Origin: Thysanoteuthis rhombus
Taxonomy: Eukaryota > Mollusca > Cephalopoda > Oegopsida > Thysanoteuthidae
Direction: 5' to 3'
DNA: 64,000 bases
Assembly (NCBI GenBank): GCA_963457665.1
Contig: OY735209.1
Coordinates: forward strand, 10,518,314-10,582,313
Position numbers and translations under genes: made by a program. Each line of letters begins with the position of its first letter. Position 1 is the stretch's first letter. The notes under the pieces are model-generated. The model was not told the origin of the DNA. It made no database searches and saw only the letters and a program-made list of their open reading frames with translations. Positions 22,061 to 34,442 of this stretch are shown here, one piece after another.

Positions 22061-22067
22061 AACTTAC

Positions 22068-22290
22068 CTTTCAAATGAAAAATTCTATCGGGAAACTAAA
22101 AGCCAAAAAAAAAACTGTCTCTGTTTTCAAGTGCTTTTCGAATTTGATCGGTTTGGCCGGATTTTTCGGTCAATTCCTCACAATTTCTCTATTGTTCGTT
22201 CAATAATGTTAAAGTTGAAAAGAATGACGGAAAGAAACCAGAATTAACAAACGATTCAAACGTCAAAATATTTCGTTTGATGACAAAATA
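22068..22290 (-). promoter_or_regulatory. ZNF-A exon 1 (non-coding) and core promoter region
   Basis: The minus-strand sequence here aligns with 32690-32852 upstream of ZNF-B: a shared 'TTTGACGTTT.ATCGTTTGTT' block, the segment ACATTATTGAACGAAC, a CCGA/CCAA stretch, and the donor end TTGAAAG|GT(A/G)AGT. The transcription start cannot be placed exactly. No ATG begins a long frame, so the exon is taken as 5' UTR. Confidence 0.55.
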
Positions 22291-23300
22291 ACAAAGGAAA
22301 TCTTCAAGCGGTGAAGAAAATAATTTGGTCCCTTTTAAAGAAAGGGATCGTCGGATCGTTCTTTCTGTCAATCAGTCATTTGAAAATTCACAAAGATTTC
22401 ACTGCTTCTTGCTGCAAAAATTATCGAAAATGTTCGTATTTGCTATAAAATAGAAGACTCCATTCTTAAAAGATTTCTTTTGCTAAATGTTCAGAAATCC
22501 GGTGAAGAGAAAACCCAGTTTTGCACACATGACTGAACCGAAATAACAAAAATGCTATTTCAATAAAATTCAAGAACAGCTTTTTAATGAAATTTCAATA
22601 TTCTTCTTTCATAGATGAATCAATCACCTATTTACAATAAATACTATAGTTATCGGTAATTCTTGCTTATTCGGGACTGAAAAACTTTAGCTATAAAAAA
22701 TGGCTACTTCCGTTTAATTTCAGCAATATAGAAACTTCTGTAGAACTTTTACGATAGTTGTTATGATGATTTTAATGTTACTGACGTAGGGGTAATCAAA
22801 AAAAAAATATTTCAGAAATTGAATTTTTAGAAATAGAAACAAAACAAAACAATTAAACAAACAATCTTTGCGTAATGAAAGAACAATATTCTAAGTCAAA
22901 TTAGAAACAAAGTGAATTATTTCAGTTATATTATTTATTTTAAAGAAAGTATTTTATTTCATCATTATGTGAGGAAACTAAGAATATAGAAATTATATGG
23001 ATGCGTGTCAAAAGTTGATTAGGACGATAGTTTACCGAAAAAAATCTATTTGAAGTCAAAGTTAAACGGAAGTAGCTATACGGCTAAATTAGCCATTTTC
23101 TAGCTATGGTTTTCTCAGTCCCAAAGAAGTAAAGTTATACAGCTTGGTCAAAAAAGAATTTTTTTAGAGTAGTTTTGGTGCCGCTATACACTTTAAAGCA
23201 GAAAAGCAGGTGAACATAGCGTTTTCAACTTTTGTTAAAGAACTAATTTCCAGCTGACACCGTATTTCCTTGCAAAGGAGCTAAGGTTTTATTTTCGTAT
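22291..23300 (-). promoter_or_regulatory. Upstream flank shared with ZNF-B, interrupted by an inverted-repeat element
   Basis: Blocks on the minus strand match ZNF-B upstream sequence in order: 'TCCGACGATCCC' versus 'TCCGACCATCCT'; 'GGATTTCTGAACAT' versus 'GGATTTCTAAATAT'; 'TTCTTGAATTTTATTG' versus 'TCCTTAAATTTTATTA'; 'CACCAAAACTACT' versus 'TACCAAAACTACT'. The element at 22668-23125 splits the match and is absent from the ZNF-B side. Confidence 0.6.
22668..23125. mobile_element. MITE-like element with inverted ends in the ZNF-A upstream region
   Basis: The left end reads GGGACTGAAAAACTTTAGCT and later GGCTACTTCCGTTTAA. The reverse complement of the right end reads GGGACTGAGAAAACCATAGC and later TAGCTACTTCCGTTTAA. 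The ends are about 50-75 bp, separated by about 330 bp with no open frame. A related single end sits near 21600-21640 ('AGCCATTAAAAATGGC'). No clear target-site duplication is seen. Confidence 0.55.
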
Positions 23301-25380
23301 CAAAAATTTTTACAAGACCCACAATTTAATAAAATCAATAAAAAATAATGTGAACCCCAAAGACACAAGCTACTCTTAACCCCTAAAAAAATTTGTCCCC
23401 ACGTTTTTTGTTGATTTTTGAAAAGGGCAGAAACTGAACATTTTTGGAGTCAATATTTGATTTAATTCAATTACAAAATAATTTCATTTTAAAATCAAGT
23501 TCCCATTTATAATGGCTCGTAGAGGTGTCAAGTAGTGTCGACCAAGTCTTATAAACAAGATGAATCTTGTACATGAATTATTAGACAAATGAATCATGAT
23601 CTTAAATTTAATTTTGTTATTGTTAAGATTTTTGCTTATCATTAAAAAACACGTTTGTTTTGTTTTTTTTTCGTCAAGAAAAATCGGATACCAAAATAAA
23701 AATGTTAGCTCCTTAGGAATACGGTGTGTACTGAATATATAATCAAACGATCAAATGACTTAGATTGGGTTAAAAAATGCTTGTAAGAAATCGATATGAC
23801 GCGAAAACATTTTTTTTTTTAAGCCCAAAACTTGTACAAATATCAATTTTATTGTAAACATTCGTAAAAAGAATGATTAGATAAAATTCTGATGTAAAAG
23901 TTGTTTGAATCCTATGTTTGAAGCCGGATATTTTCGTCCTTGAAAAAATTGTTTATTATATGTAAAAAAAAAAAAAAATGCAATGTAACATGGAAGTCTG
24001 TCAGACTTGCCAAGTCTCCCGCATTTTGCGTAGTTCTCACGCAATTTTCTCTGTCCTCTCTCTCCTCAACGATTTTTGTTGAAACCTGTTTTTTCCCGCA
24101 ATTTGGTTTTGGAAGGATCAGGGAAATATTGTATTTTTGGCATTTATATTGTTCTTTTCTTGAACTAAAGTTTCGGATAATTCGAGTTTTTCTCCCTCAA
24201 TTTATATGTTGTGTAGAAAAGAATTATCTTATCAGAAGAGAATGGGGAGGCTCTGATATTTTTATTTTCACTGCTATATGCTAACCTTAGTTTGGAGAAA
24301 AATTACTATGATTTGTGTTGTATGTGTTATATATCGAAATTTAGCACTGAAAATGCTATTTCCAAGAGTTTATAAGGGCCAAAAATCAAAACAACCTAGG
24401 GACTCACCGCACCCCTAGATCTCCAGCTGATTTGCTTGCATACTTTATATGCACAAATGATATCTCCTGCATATTACTTTACTAACTTTGGCAGGTCTGA
24501 TTGGCATTTTAAAAAATTCAATTGAAATACAGGCTGATTTTTAAAACTTACCTAAAATTGAATTATCATTGGATTTCAATAACAAATAGGGTATTCATTC
24601 ATTTATGAATAACATAAGGGGGATTTATTTATTTATGAATAAATTTATTCATGAAATGGGTATTTTTGTAAAAAAATTTGTGTTTTTTTTTCTTCTCAGT
24701 CAATCAACAATGCTTTATTTGATTTCCGAAATCTCAAATTATATTGCAATTACTGAAAATATTTACTCTTTTATTAGGATATCCTTTGGAAAATTAGATC
24801 AGTTGAATTTATATTCAAAACTTCTTCAGGGGAGGTAAAAAATATGCCCTGGATTGAAAAAAATTTAAAATGCTTTAAAACCCAAATATTGTTTTGTTTG
24901 AAAAGTTAGCAGATGCTATTTTTTATCAAAATATATATTGAGTACTTTGGGGCTGTGCAAAAGATATTTGTTCAATAAATCATTTTTAAATGGATGAATA
25001 TTTTTATTATCTTAAAATCTTTTATCCTTTGTGATTATTTCTGAAAAATTGTTATTAGATAAAATGTGTTTTAATAATCGAGAAATGTGAAGTTTAGCAA
25101 GATTCAACAATCCTGAGTTCTTTAACTGAAATATTTTGATATTCTTTTATTTTCGGATTGTATAGAATTTGCATGTGTGGAAAAATGGTACAATGAGAAA
25201 TAATTTTCATTACTTTCTTTGGTAAGCCTCAGCTCATTTGTTTACAGCTATCTCTCATCATAGTAAAAAAAGGATTCTTGTCTATTATTCTATTGCTTCT
25301 AGTAGTTTTCTAGTGTGTGAATAGTGTGACAGTTAAAAACATTAGGATTTTATTCTTCATTTTTAAAAACAGAGTTTGAT
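23300..25380. other. Non-coding; local repeat of an upstream segment, otherwise nothing recognised
   Basis: The segment near 23690-23735 ('TAGCTCCTTAGGAATACGGTGT') is a diverged inverted copy of 23260-23290 on the other strand. From there to 25380 I see only AT-rich DNA and short frames without family features. Confidence 0.5.
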
Positions 25381-26140
25381 TTTTCTGGTGACACAGCCAT
25401 TAATCAAAATCAATCAAAGTAATTTGTTAACAGAAATGTAAACAAGATTTAAAACCAATCTAAAAACTGCTTTATGTGTATAAAATCATTTTTTTTTTCT
25501 TTTTTATGACTAAATTTATACTATTTTCTCACAATTAAACACAAAATTAAAACTTTTAAAGAAGATATTTAATTATTGTAATACATTTCAAGAAGTTCAA
25601 TGAAAAGTGTGTGGAGGTGCCTTGTTGTTGATTGAAGTGAAAGAAGACATTCATGTAAAATAATATGACCCATGTGCTCTTCAATATAATATTATGAATA
25701 TTTTGATGAAGTTGTCCCTTTTGAAGTTGGTTGAAATCATATTATACTTCTTCTGGGATGGCCCTGAGGGTTCATGGTGGCCTTGGCAAGTTGAACTTTG
25801 GCACCCTTTTACTTATAGATATATCTTATTTATTTCTTTTACTTGTGACCTCACCTTACTCCACTTACCTTACAAGCCTTAGCTATTGTGAAGAATCAAT
25901 CTCACCGAAATAGTTAAGCCTGATTGTACTTGTAATCAGTGATGAGAATTTTTTTTTTGTCAATAGCTTCTATTTGTTTGTCACCAAAATAGAGAGCAGT
26001 TCACCATCAGATATTCCTGGAAAATCTGACTTCACATCGGAGAACTTTGTTTTGCTAAGTCCTAGTGTCTCTAGCACTCTAGCACTTGTCTCCCTGGGAG
26101 ACTGCAAGTGTTGACAGTACCAAGGGCCAGCCCTGCATTT
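25380..26140 (+). repeat. Dispersed repeat Y, copy 2
   Basis: It matches 7740-8235 in order and extends further with a segment around 25735-25805 ('GGCCCTGAGGG', 'AAGTTGAACTTTGGC') that also appears inverted at 40370-40440. Confidence 0.6.
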
Positions 26141-26289
26141 CCTTTACTTAACTTAATCAAGAGCACATTATCATCATTTATATTTGGATGCTTTTTTAAA
26201 CTAAATAAAATAACACATAGCACAATGTAATCATCTGTTTTTGCTTAAAGTTTTAATTCAAAGGGATCAATATAAACACCTTTATCAAT

Positions 26290-26640
26290 TGGATAACTGT
26301 AACCCCACAAATGGCCCAACCAGCCAGCCAAGTGGGCTATAGATTCCGTGTGTCTTTAGATGCTTCTGGTCGCATTTAGGGGCCACAACCTTGAAAATTT
26401 GCATGAATACACCATTTGGCACAATCTAGAGAGGGATTTTATTGTTTTTTTTTTTAAAAAGTGCCCTCAGGGTTCTTATTTTTGACCAGCAATGCCCAAA
26501 CTTTGGGCAAGTATTTTTTTTCTTTATGATAATTTTATATGAAAGATCCATTTTTTTTTACATAATATTAGATGATTACTTCTGGTACATGCACTGGCTA
26601 TGGTGATTCAATTATGGGAGGTACAGATATCTTTTTTATC
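26290..26640 (+). repeat. Dispersed repeat V, copy 1
   Basis: Shares with 53290-53640 the order 'AATGGCCCAACCAGCCAGCC' / 'CAAGTG.G.TA.AGATTC' / 'TTGTGTC..GATGCT.T' / 'CC.TTGAAAATT' / 'ACACCA.T.GGCA.' / 'GGCTATGGTGATTCA.TTATG'. Shorter copies lie at 52080-52230 and 63837-63980. It is probably a SINE or DNA-transposon derivative; no class signal is seen. Confidence 0.6.
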
Positions 26641-26759
26641 ATTCTTTTTTTTCTCCTTTCCTTTCCCCGTTGAAGGAAGAAAAATTTACCATAACATCTC
26701 ATTTTTGTTTGATAATTTATGCTCTCTGTACCAAAACAGAAAAATTCCTAACATTTATT

Positions 26760-27330
26760 TATCATTTTATCCAAACGCTATACCATATTTCTTTCTCAAA
26801 AACCATCACATTTATACTCTCTCCAAACACTGTATAAAATTCATTCTCTTCCCAAGTACTATATCACAATTATACTCAATTCAAACATGATATCACATTT
26901 ATTATCTTTCCAAACACTATATCACATTTAATCTTTATCCTGACAATATATCATATGTATTCCCTATCCCTCTATATCACATTAAGACTCTATCCAAACA
27001 CTATAACACATTTATACTCCATCCAAACATTATATGAAATTTATTCTCTATCCAAACTCTATATCACATTTAATCTTTATCCTGACAATATATCATATGT
27101 ATTCCCTATCCCTCTATATCACATTAAGACTCTATCCAAACACTATAACACATTTATACTCCATCCAAACATTATATGAAATTTATTCTCTATCCAAACT
27201 CTATATCACATTATTTTTCTACTCAAAACACTATATCACATCTATACTGTATCCAAACACTATATCACATCTATTATCTTTCCAAACAATATATCACAAC
27301 CATTTTCCATCCAAACTATATTACAGGTTG
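26760..27330. repeat. 28-29 bp minisatellite with a perfect 142-bp internal duplication
   Basis: The basic unit is close to CACTATATCACATTTATACT plus CTATCCAAA. Around 19 units vary at several bases. The segment 26921-27062 is repeated without any difference that I can find at 27063-27204. The frame crossing it encodes Tyr/Pro/Asn/Ile/His repeats and is a by-product. Confidence 0.9.
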
Positions 27331-27834
27331 GCACTTTTGAGTGCTTGGGTCCCTTCTCTTTTTCTCCTTCATATCAAAAGTACCCTTTTAGTCAAAATCA
27401 AAATATATATTTTAATAGAAGACAAGTTACTAGCACTTGGTTTTCAGCTATTGGTTCTACCAGTACAACCTAATGCTTTTGTTATTTACTTTGGCAGCAG
27501 TAGTAATAACATTTGTTTAGTATATTTGGGTACCATTATATAGTTATCATCTGTTATGTATTACTGTAATTAATGGTATTTTTTCCAGATGAATATACAT
27601 GATTGTGCCTGTTATATAAAAGTCTTTTTTTTTACTTCTGTAAATATAAATAGATTACTATTTCTAGTTTCACTTTTATGCTAATGATATAGGTATATAA
27701 ACTGGGGAGGATGTGAGCGATTTTTAATCATTCCCAGATTTGGAGCCACTATAAATATTGTTGGAGTGCTCTTCTTGCAACTGAGCCCCTGCCCTTCTGG
27801 AAGCCTGCACTTGTTACTGCACCTAATACCCAAG

Positions 27835-28145
27835 AAATTAGCATTTGTTTGACTACTCAGCAAAATATGTGCAGATTAATCTTCTACATGAAGACTTCTC
27901 TTAAGAATCTGCTACTACGTTTAAATACATCAGTTTGTATCAGCTGAATAAAGAGTAACGTCAGCTCATATTTTTTGAGTTTCAAGTTTTAGTTCCCTTT
28001 TCCAAATGCAAATTACAATAAAATATAGTGATTAGTTATCCCCTTTGTTTTCGAACCTTGTTTCACTCAGTGGAAAATTTAGATTCTTACTTATGATTTC
28101 AAATCGATCAAATTAATGCCCATTTCCCAGGAAATGACCTTAAGG
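27835..28145 (+). repeat. Dispersed repeat Z, copy 2
   Basis: Shorter copy of 10280-10920, in the same position relative to block Y as in the first copy. Confidence 0.55.
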
Positions 28146-29890
28146 CTTCTCTTGCCTCATTGTAACAGGCTCGTAACAGACATTGCTTTGACAAATCAAT
28201 TTGCACACATGGAAATTAGAGGCCAACGTAACTTAGCTGCAACTGCCTTCACTCTTCAATGACTGGGATTCATATAATGAAAAGCATTTTGATAACTAAA
28301 CAGGGTCTAAACAGCAAGTTTTATTTATCAGAAGGTAACCGCAAAGAATTTTTAGGTGTGTGCTTACTGCTATTTAGTAAGGAGTTTGCCTTTATCATTC
28401 AGCCAAATAGGGCAAAAAGAAGGGTCTTGTATACTAGATAGGCAAATCAAAGATAAATGAGCAACAAAGTAAATATACTTCATCATTTATTTTTTTGTTT
28501 ACAAAGAGTTGAGAATGTACAGTCGTTTCAGTATATAAAATAAAAGTCTCTAATCAAGCTACTTAGTTGAGTTCTCATAAACACATGTTGATGATCAGGA
28601 GATTTTGCTGGGCTGAGTTCTCATCTGTTGGCTTTCCCTTGAAATTATAGTCTAAGTTTTCTCAAAAGTTTTGGCCTTTTCCTGAGAATCTTCATCATTT
28701 ATATCAAAAAGGGATGATTTCCGGAAAAAAACTAGTTCATTTCACCTTTTTTGATAATTCCAGGAAAAAAAAAGCTTAGCTATCAGCAGATTCTCAGGTG
28801 TGTTCCTGTTTCCAAATTTAATCACTGTCTTTTAAGGTAGATATGATAGTATGTTAAAAACAAAGAAATTTGATTTTGTTATTTTTTATTTTAATAGAAT
28901 CTTTTTTATTTCTTTTTATATTAATAAACATATATTGTATTAAACTGTAATCATTACAAAGTAGTAAAATCTTTTTTGGAACTCTGTTTTAAGCCTGTCT
29001 GATTTACCTGGAGCCCATTAATTCCAGGTACACAAAGGTTGGAACAGACTGACTTCTCCAGAAGCAGACTCCACCTAGGAGACTAAGCTACGGATCTCTT
29101 TTTCCACACAGCACACCTTGTGGCTACTTTTCCTCCACACCATAACCTGTTTTCGTCTGTGAATGATGATTTTCAAAACAACATATATACAAAGGCATGT
29201 ACCTTATTAAAAAAAAAACAAATCTAAAAAAAAATACTGAAATTGTAATAAATTACTTGCTTCTAAGTTCTTTTGCTCATTTTTTTAATTGAGTAAAAAT
29301 TTAGAAAATCTACTTTTTATTGCATAGGAGTGAAAAAAATTCAATCTCTGAGAAAAATATGATCATACTAGCCGGCATGATTACAAAGCAATTATTTATT
29401 CAAAGATGTTCATAAGAAAATCAGTTATTAGATCTCTATCTAGCTGTAAAGAAATAAGTATTAGCTTTGGATACAAAGCCTTAAATCTAGTCACATATAC
29501 AATATGTCACTATAATTTTCCAGCCCTAGCAGTCAATTCAAACTATCATTTTTCCACCATAAACAATCACTGTTTTAAACCTTACCACTTTCATTTCAAA
29601 GATATAGAGATCTCTCTCATACTCCAAGCTACTAAATCATATGTTCTCTTTTCCAACTTATACACATCTCCATCTCACATGAATAAAATGACAATGCATT
29701 TACTACATAACTGTCAAGATTATCTTCTGTCTTCTAATTCCCCTTACTTCAGGAAGCATACGTGAATTAAACCCTCATATGTTTTCGATGACTTAAATGG
29801 TCTTTCTGTCATATTTTTTAGCATCTGATAATGACCTCTAAGTTGCCCTCAGTGACCATAAATTCAGGTGTAATACATTGCCCCCAACTT
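28146..29890. other. Non-coding; contains block W of the large repeat
   Basis: The segment near 29245-29320 ('ACTTGCTTCTAAGTTCTTTT', then 'GCTCATTTTTT') matches 11655-11740. Otherwise there are no genes or recognisable elements. Confidence 0.45.
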
Positions 29891-30540
29891 GACAGTAAAG
29901 CATACCACTGATGAGCCTATCTTCAGAATTATTCTTTGGTCGTTGAAATACCAAGTCTTATTGATTCAAAGCATTTCAGTCATCTCTGCTTCATTAACTC
30001 ATGACTGCTACGACTATTGCACATGGCTCCTACCTTTCACTCAAGCACTAACTTCTATCTTTCTCTTTTACCAAGCTACAAGCTGACACTATATACCCAT
30101 TCTATCATGGATCCAACCTCTTTCCTAAGGCCTATTCTATGAACAATCATATCAATGTTCGTAATGCTTATATGTCTTTTCCTTTCAGCTTTGAATGTAA
30201 TGCTCATATACGTCCTGTTTGTCAATTCATTAAATGTATGTCCTATTCCTAAATATTTGTATTAGTCTTCATTTTGATTATGAATATTTTTACATTACAA
30301 TGTTTAATCTCTACGTCCATATTAATACTTTGCATGCGTAGATTATCCATCTTAACACAGAACTGTTGTGACTCCTACTGTGACATCAGCCTGTGACGGC
30401 AAACTCAATACACATGGGTAGATTCCTTTGTCCTCAACGACTACAACCTTCTTCTCGCAACACAGAACCAACTGCCATAATAATTTAGGATTCACATCAA
30501 CTTACAATCCTGAACTACTTTGAGCTATGGAGCCATGATA
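29890..30540 (+). repeat. Dispersed repeat X, copy 2
   Basis: Related to 6465-6930 through the order of short CT-rich and 'TTTAATCTCTACGTCC' segments. Diverged and without coding capacity. Confidence 0.4.
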
Positions 30541-32150
30541 GAGGGAAGTTGTTCTTTTTATGGCAAAGAACTAAGAGGGGGTGATGTCAGAAAATGTGGG
30601 GCAGATTTACTATTTTCATTTTTTATCTATGTATTTAGTTAGTTTTGTAATAATTTTAGCTAAATGGAAATGAGGCACTACAGCTGTACAGGTATTAAGC
30701 TCCTCTAATGTGTGGAAAGATAATGATGATTATAATAATAGTCCAGTGTGGGAAAAAGATTATTTAAAGGAGCCTGGGAAGATGGAGTCCTTCTGGCCAT
30801 CGCCACATGGTTCCGTATTTCCAGTTCCTGCCATTGTGTGAGATGTTATGGAAAATTTGAAGAACAATCTGGAAGTCTAGTGTCTGCTATGACGGTCGCT
30901 ATCTTAGCTTTGTTTAGAGCATATGTTCTCAGTGCCCATTCTAAATAAATGGACACAAAGTATCAAACAGAGTTCATTATTGGAATAAAGACAGAGGTTT
31001 TAGACAAACAATGAAACGTACATCTAATAATCATCAAATAAGACTTTTAGAATGGTGCATACATTTCAGCTGAAAGAAAGAGAACATATAAACATTAGGA
31101 TGATAGATATGACGTGAACTTTGCCAGCTCTGGTATGTTATTATAGAGAAGTTAAATATGCCATCTAAAGGATAGTTACTCGAGTGAATAGAATAGATTT
31201 ATGACTGTTGTGTAGAATCATATTGTTAGTTCATTCACTCAATGATGGAGATGAAAGAAAAAGTGTACCTCCGCCAAAGACTGGGTTTAATGCTAAAGCC
31301 CCCAATTATTTGGCCAAAGTAGTTGTTATTCATTAAGGGTTTGTGTCGGGCTGCAGAGAGAGAGGCACACAATTTTAGTAGCCAAGCAGAAGGGAAGAAG
31401 ATCCCAACACCAGTGAAATGAAACTGGCAAAATTTACAACAGCAATCAGTCACAATTAAAAAGAGAAAATTTCTCTGGCCAGGAGGCCAGGTAGATATCC
31501 AGTCTTTGCAAACCAGGGCTAGCACATGGCAAGGGATAACCAGAGAGTGAGTAGTGAATTACAGAAGTTCATGATTTTAACATCCAATAGCCAGAAGTAA
31601 CATCATTAGGTATGAGGCTAGCTTAAGGTTTTATAATTGAAGCTATGTACTTATTCATATTTATTTTCGTATCAATTTCAACTAAAAATAAACAGGCTAC
31701 TACAAGTGTAACACGAAATTTTGTGAACCCAAATAACATGGGGAATCCATACATAAAACATTGAGTGTATATGGTCTCACTTGCAACATAAAATGAAAAT
31801 AATCTTTGGATCTCAGTAAATTTTGCTCCATGGCATGAAGAAATAAAGACGCCAACGAAAATGTATATTTTCCAAATTTATTCTCTACAATAAAATATCA
31901 TTATAATTTCTAAATAAATAACTATGATATTGCACATAAATATTTAAATGAATCAATCTTTCATATCATAATTTTATAGTTTATTCCATCCTATGACTCA
32001 CATATTTTTCTATTTATTCAATTTTAAAAAATGAATACGAAAGTAAATATCTCGGCATTTTTAGCAGCCGACACCAAGCCTAAACGGTGTTTCATGAAAA
32101 GTGTTCCTATGACATGAGCGAATACAGATTTGAAGTCGGAAATTCAATAT
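30541..32150. other. Non-coding interval, nothing recognised
   Basis: Unique-looking AT-rich DNA between dispersed repeats and the ZNF-B upstream region. Confidence 0.5.
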
Positions 32151-32852
32151 TTGCCTAAATTTTAAAGTACGAAAAAAGGAATGCTAACCTAGAAAAAAAA
32201 TGCGGTGTTTAGTCAAACTAAATCCTAATCAAAAAGTCCATTTTTTTACAGCTTAAAGGTAAAACTTGCCCATTTCTATCCGTCAGAAGTGTTTTCAGGT
32301 ACCAAAACTACTTTTTTTGAATAATTTTTCACAATATCCTTGATTATGAAATCCATTGAGAATATTTCATTTTTATGTGAGGGAACATTATAAAAACTTA
32401 CCTGATTGAAACTGTTGTCCTTAAATTTTATTAGATTGAATTTTACGTTCGATCCAATATTGTAAATGTACAGAAACTTTCCTTGGATTTCTAAATATCA
32501 AAATAAATCTTACAAAAATCGAGTCTTTGGTTTAATAGCAAAGATGAAAATGATCGATTTTATTCTAATTTCATGCTAAGAACTATCCGACCATCCTTTT
32601 TTCTAAGGAACGAAATGATAATTATTACCGCTTAGTAATTTCCTGTATTATCCTATGTAATCGTACGAAACATTTCTCGAAAATAATTTGACGTTTATAT
32701 CGTTTGTTGATACTGGTTTGTTTGTGTCAGTCTTTTTAACTTCAACATTATTGAACGAACGAAAAAGATATTGTGTGGAATAGACTGAGGAATCACAGCA
32801 AACCGACCAATCACAGAAAGCATTCGTGAAAACAGTTTGCATTTGTTGAAAG
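32150..32852 (+). promoter_or_regulatory. ZNF-B upstream region, promoter and non-coding exon 1
   Basis: Aligned in inverted orientation with the ZNF-A upstream DNA (22068-23300). Exon 1 ends GTTGAAAG|GTGAGT at 32852. A CCAAT-type motif (CCGACCAATCACAG, near 32797-32812) lies in the conserved segment. The transcription start is not resolved. Confidence 0.55.
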
Positions 32853-34363
32853 GTGAGTTGAAAAACATAAATAGTAATAAATATTCCTGAATTTTATTGT
32901 TTACAAAGTTTCATGTAAATACCATTTTGAAAAATATGGACAATATTTAATATTTTTTAATTTTATCGTTTAAAAACTTTTATATAAATACTACTTGGCA
33001 CCCGGAACTTTTGACGAAAAAAGGGATGTGTGGCGGGAAAAACTTATATAAGAATTATCTTTTTTGTAAGACACCTTCCCTATTCGTAAAAACAAATTAC
33101 AAATTTTGGGGGGTCAAATTTTTTTTTTTTTTTCCATGTTTAAAACTGGTGAATTTTCTCTTTGAAAAAGTTGTTCGCCTAATGTAAAATATGGGGAGGA
33201 ATATTTTGCATCTAGTGAATATTTATGCAAAATACGCATATTTTAAAATTCTTCCAAAAATCAAATAATTGTTTTATTTCCATGAGTATTTTGATGTCTT
33301 TGATTATGGAATGCATATTTTTTAGGAAAAATGAGAGAATTTTCTTTTCAAATCAATTACCCCTTCCCCCTTATTTAATTTTATAAAATCTCTTATATAT
33401 TGTGAATAAAAGAAAAATTCAGGGAATGATGAAATTCAATACCTAGAACAGTTTTTTTGTTTTGTTTTGGCTGTTTGTAATAGCTTATTTCAAATAGAAT
33501 GTATTGTAGACTTCAAGATTATACAAGGAAAGTAAATATTTCTTTTTTTTTAGACTTCCAGAACAACATAAAATTTCCTACTTTTGCTTAAAATGAAAAA
33601 ATAAGCAACAGATTTACAGCAGATGGTGTAGTTTTGAAATATCTTTTAATCCCTCTGTCTCGAATTTAATATCAAGTATAAAACTATTGCATATTCATTG
33701 ATTTCATTACAAAATTATCAATGCCACTCTTACTTACTTAAATTGTATATTATTTCGACAGATTATTGTAACTGTATTAAAAGCCAGTTTCTAACTGATT
33801 TGCCACTAAGCAAATGACCCCATACCTTGAATTATATTGACATCTTAGAGAAATTTAGTAATTTGATAATTTTGTTTTGAGTTAAAAGAATATCATGGTA
33901 GTTAGGCTAATTAGTGATGCAATGCCAGCTCCTATAGTTTGACAATGGATTTACCAAAATCGTACAGTCATTCCTGCTTGGACAGTATTTATTTGAGAAT
34001 AGTTAGCTGAGGTGCTCACTCACACTTATTGTTCTCTATCCACCATTGTGGCATGCCAGATATGAGGATTTCTTTGTTAGGATATCTGGTGATGGCACAG
34101 AATATAGGTATGTTGATTCATACCTTCATTAAGAGCATTGCTGCTGTGTGAACGTAAGCAGCCTCACCTAAAATTTGAATCTGGTTTACTGTTCTACTAT
34201 TCTATGTTGATAAGCAGTAGGCTACCCAGCACCTCCTCTTCTAATGCTAGATATTTGCAGAAAATTTAATCGTGCATGGTTCGGGTGAACTGAAACTGAG
34301 TCTGCGCAATTTATTTGTTGAATTCATACATCATTTCTTGAATTATTTCTATTTTTCTTTCAG
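32853..34363 (+). other. ZNF-B 5' UTR intron
   Basis: GT-AG intron of 1511 bp, from GTGAGT to CTATTTTTCTTTCAG. The position and flanking exon sequence match the ZNF-A intron. It starts with one to two units of the same AT-rich tandem repeat (32875-33010). Confidence 0.7.
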
Positions 34364-34442
34364 CATTACCAGCATGAAGATCATTTGTTTACATTGTAAA
34401 CTTGAGTGAACATTAGTGACTTCACAGGAGAAAACCTGAAGA

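Larger units (their letters stand above)
18995..22067 (-). other. ZNF-A 5' UTR intron
   Basis: The donor on the minus strand is GAAAG|GTAAGT (exon ends at 22068). The acceptor is a T-rich tract ending CCAG|CC (exon 2 starts at 18994, 92 nt before the ATG). Both junctions align with those of ZNF-B, and exon 2 of both genes starts with similar sequence containing ACATTGTAAACT. Splicing is inferred from this paralogue alignment, not from transcript data. The intron contains minisatellite-like arrays (19460-19700 and 21770-22060) and a direct duplication (20390-21070). Confidence 0.7.

Noticed and set aside
26955-27543. Open frame of 169 codons over the minisatellite
   Set aside because: It exists only because the 28-29 bp repeat lacks stops in that frame; the peptide is the translated repeat.
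31235-31525. 96-codon minus-strand frame
   Set aside because: Contains Cys- and Trp-rich segments but no recognised motif; more likely an old repeat fragment.
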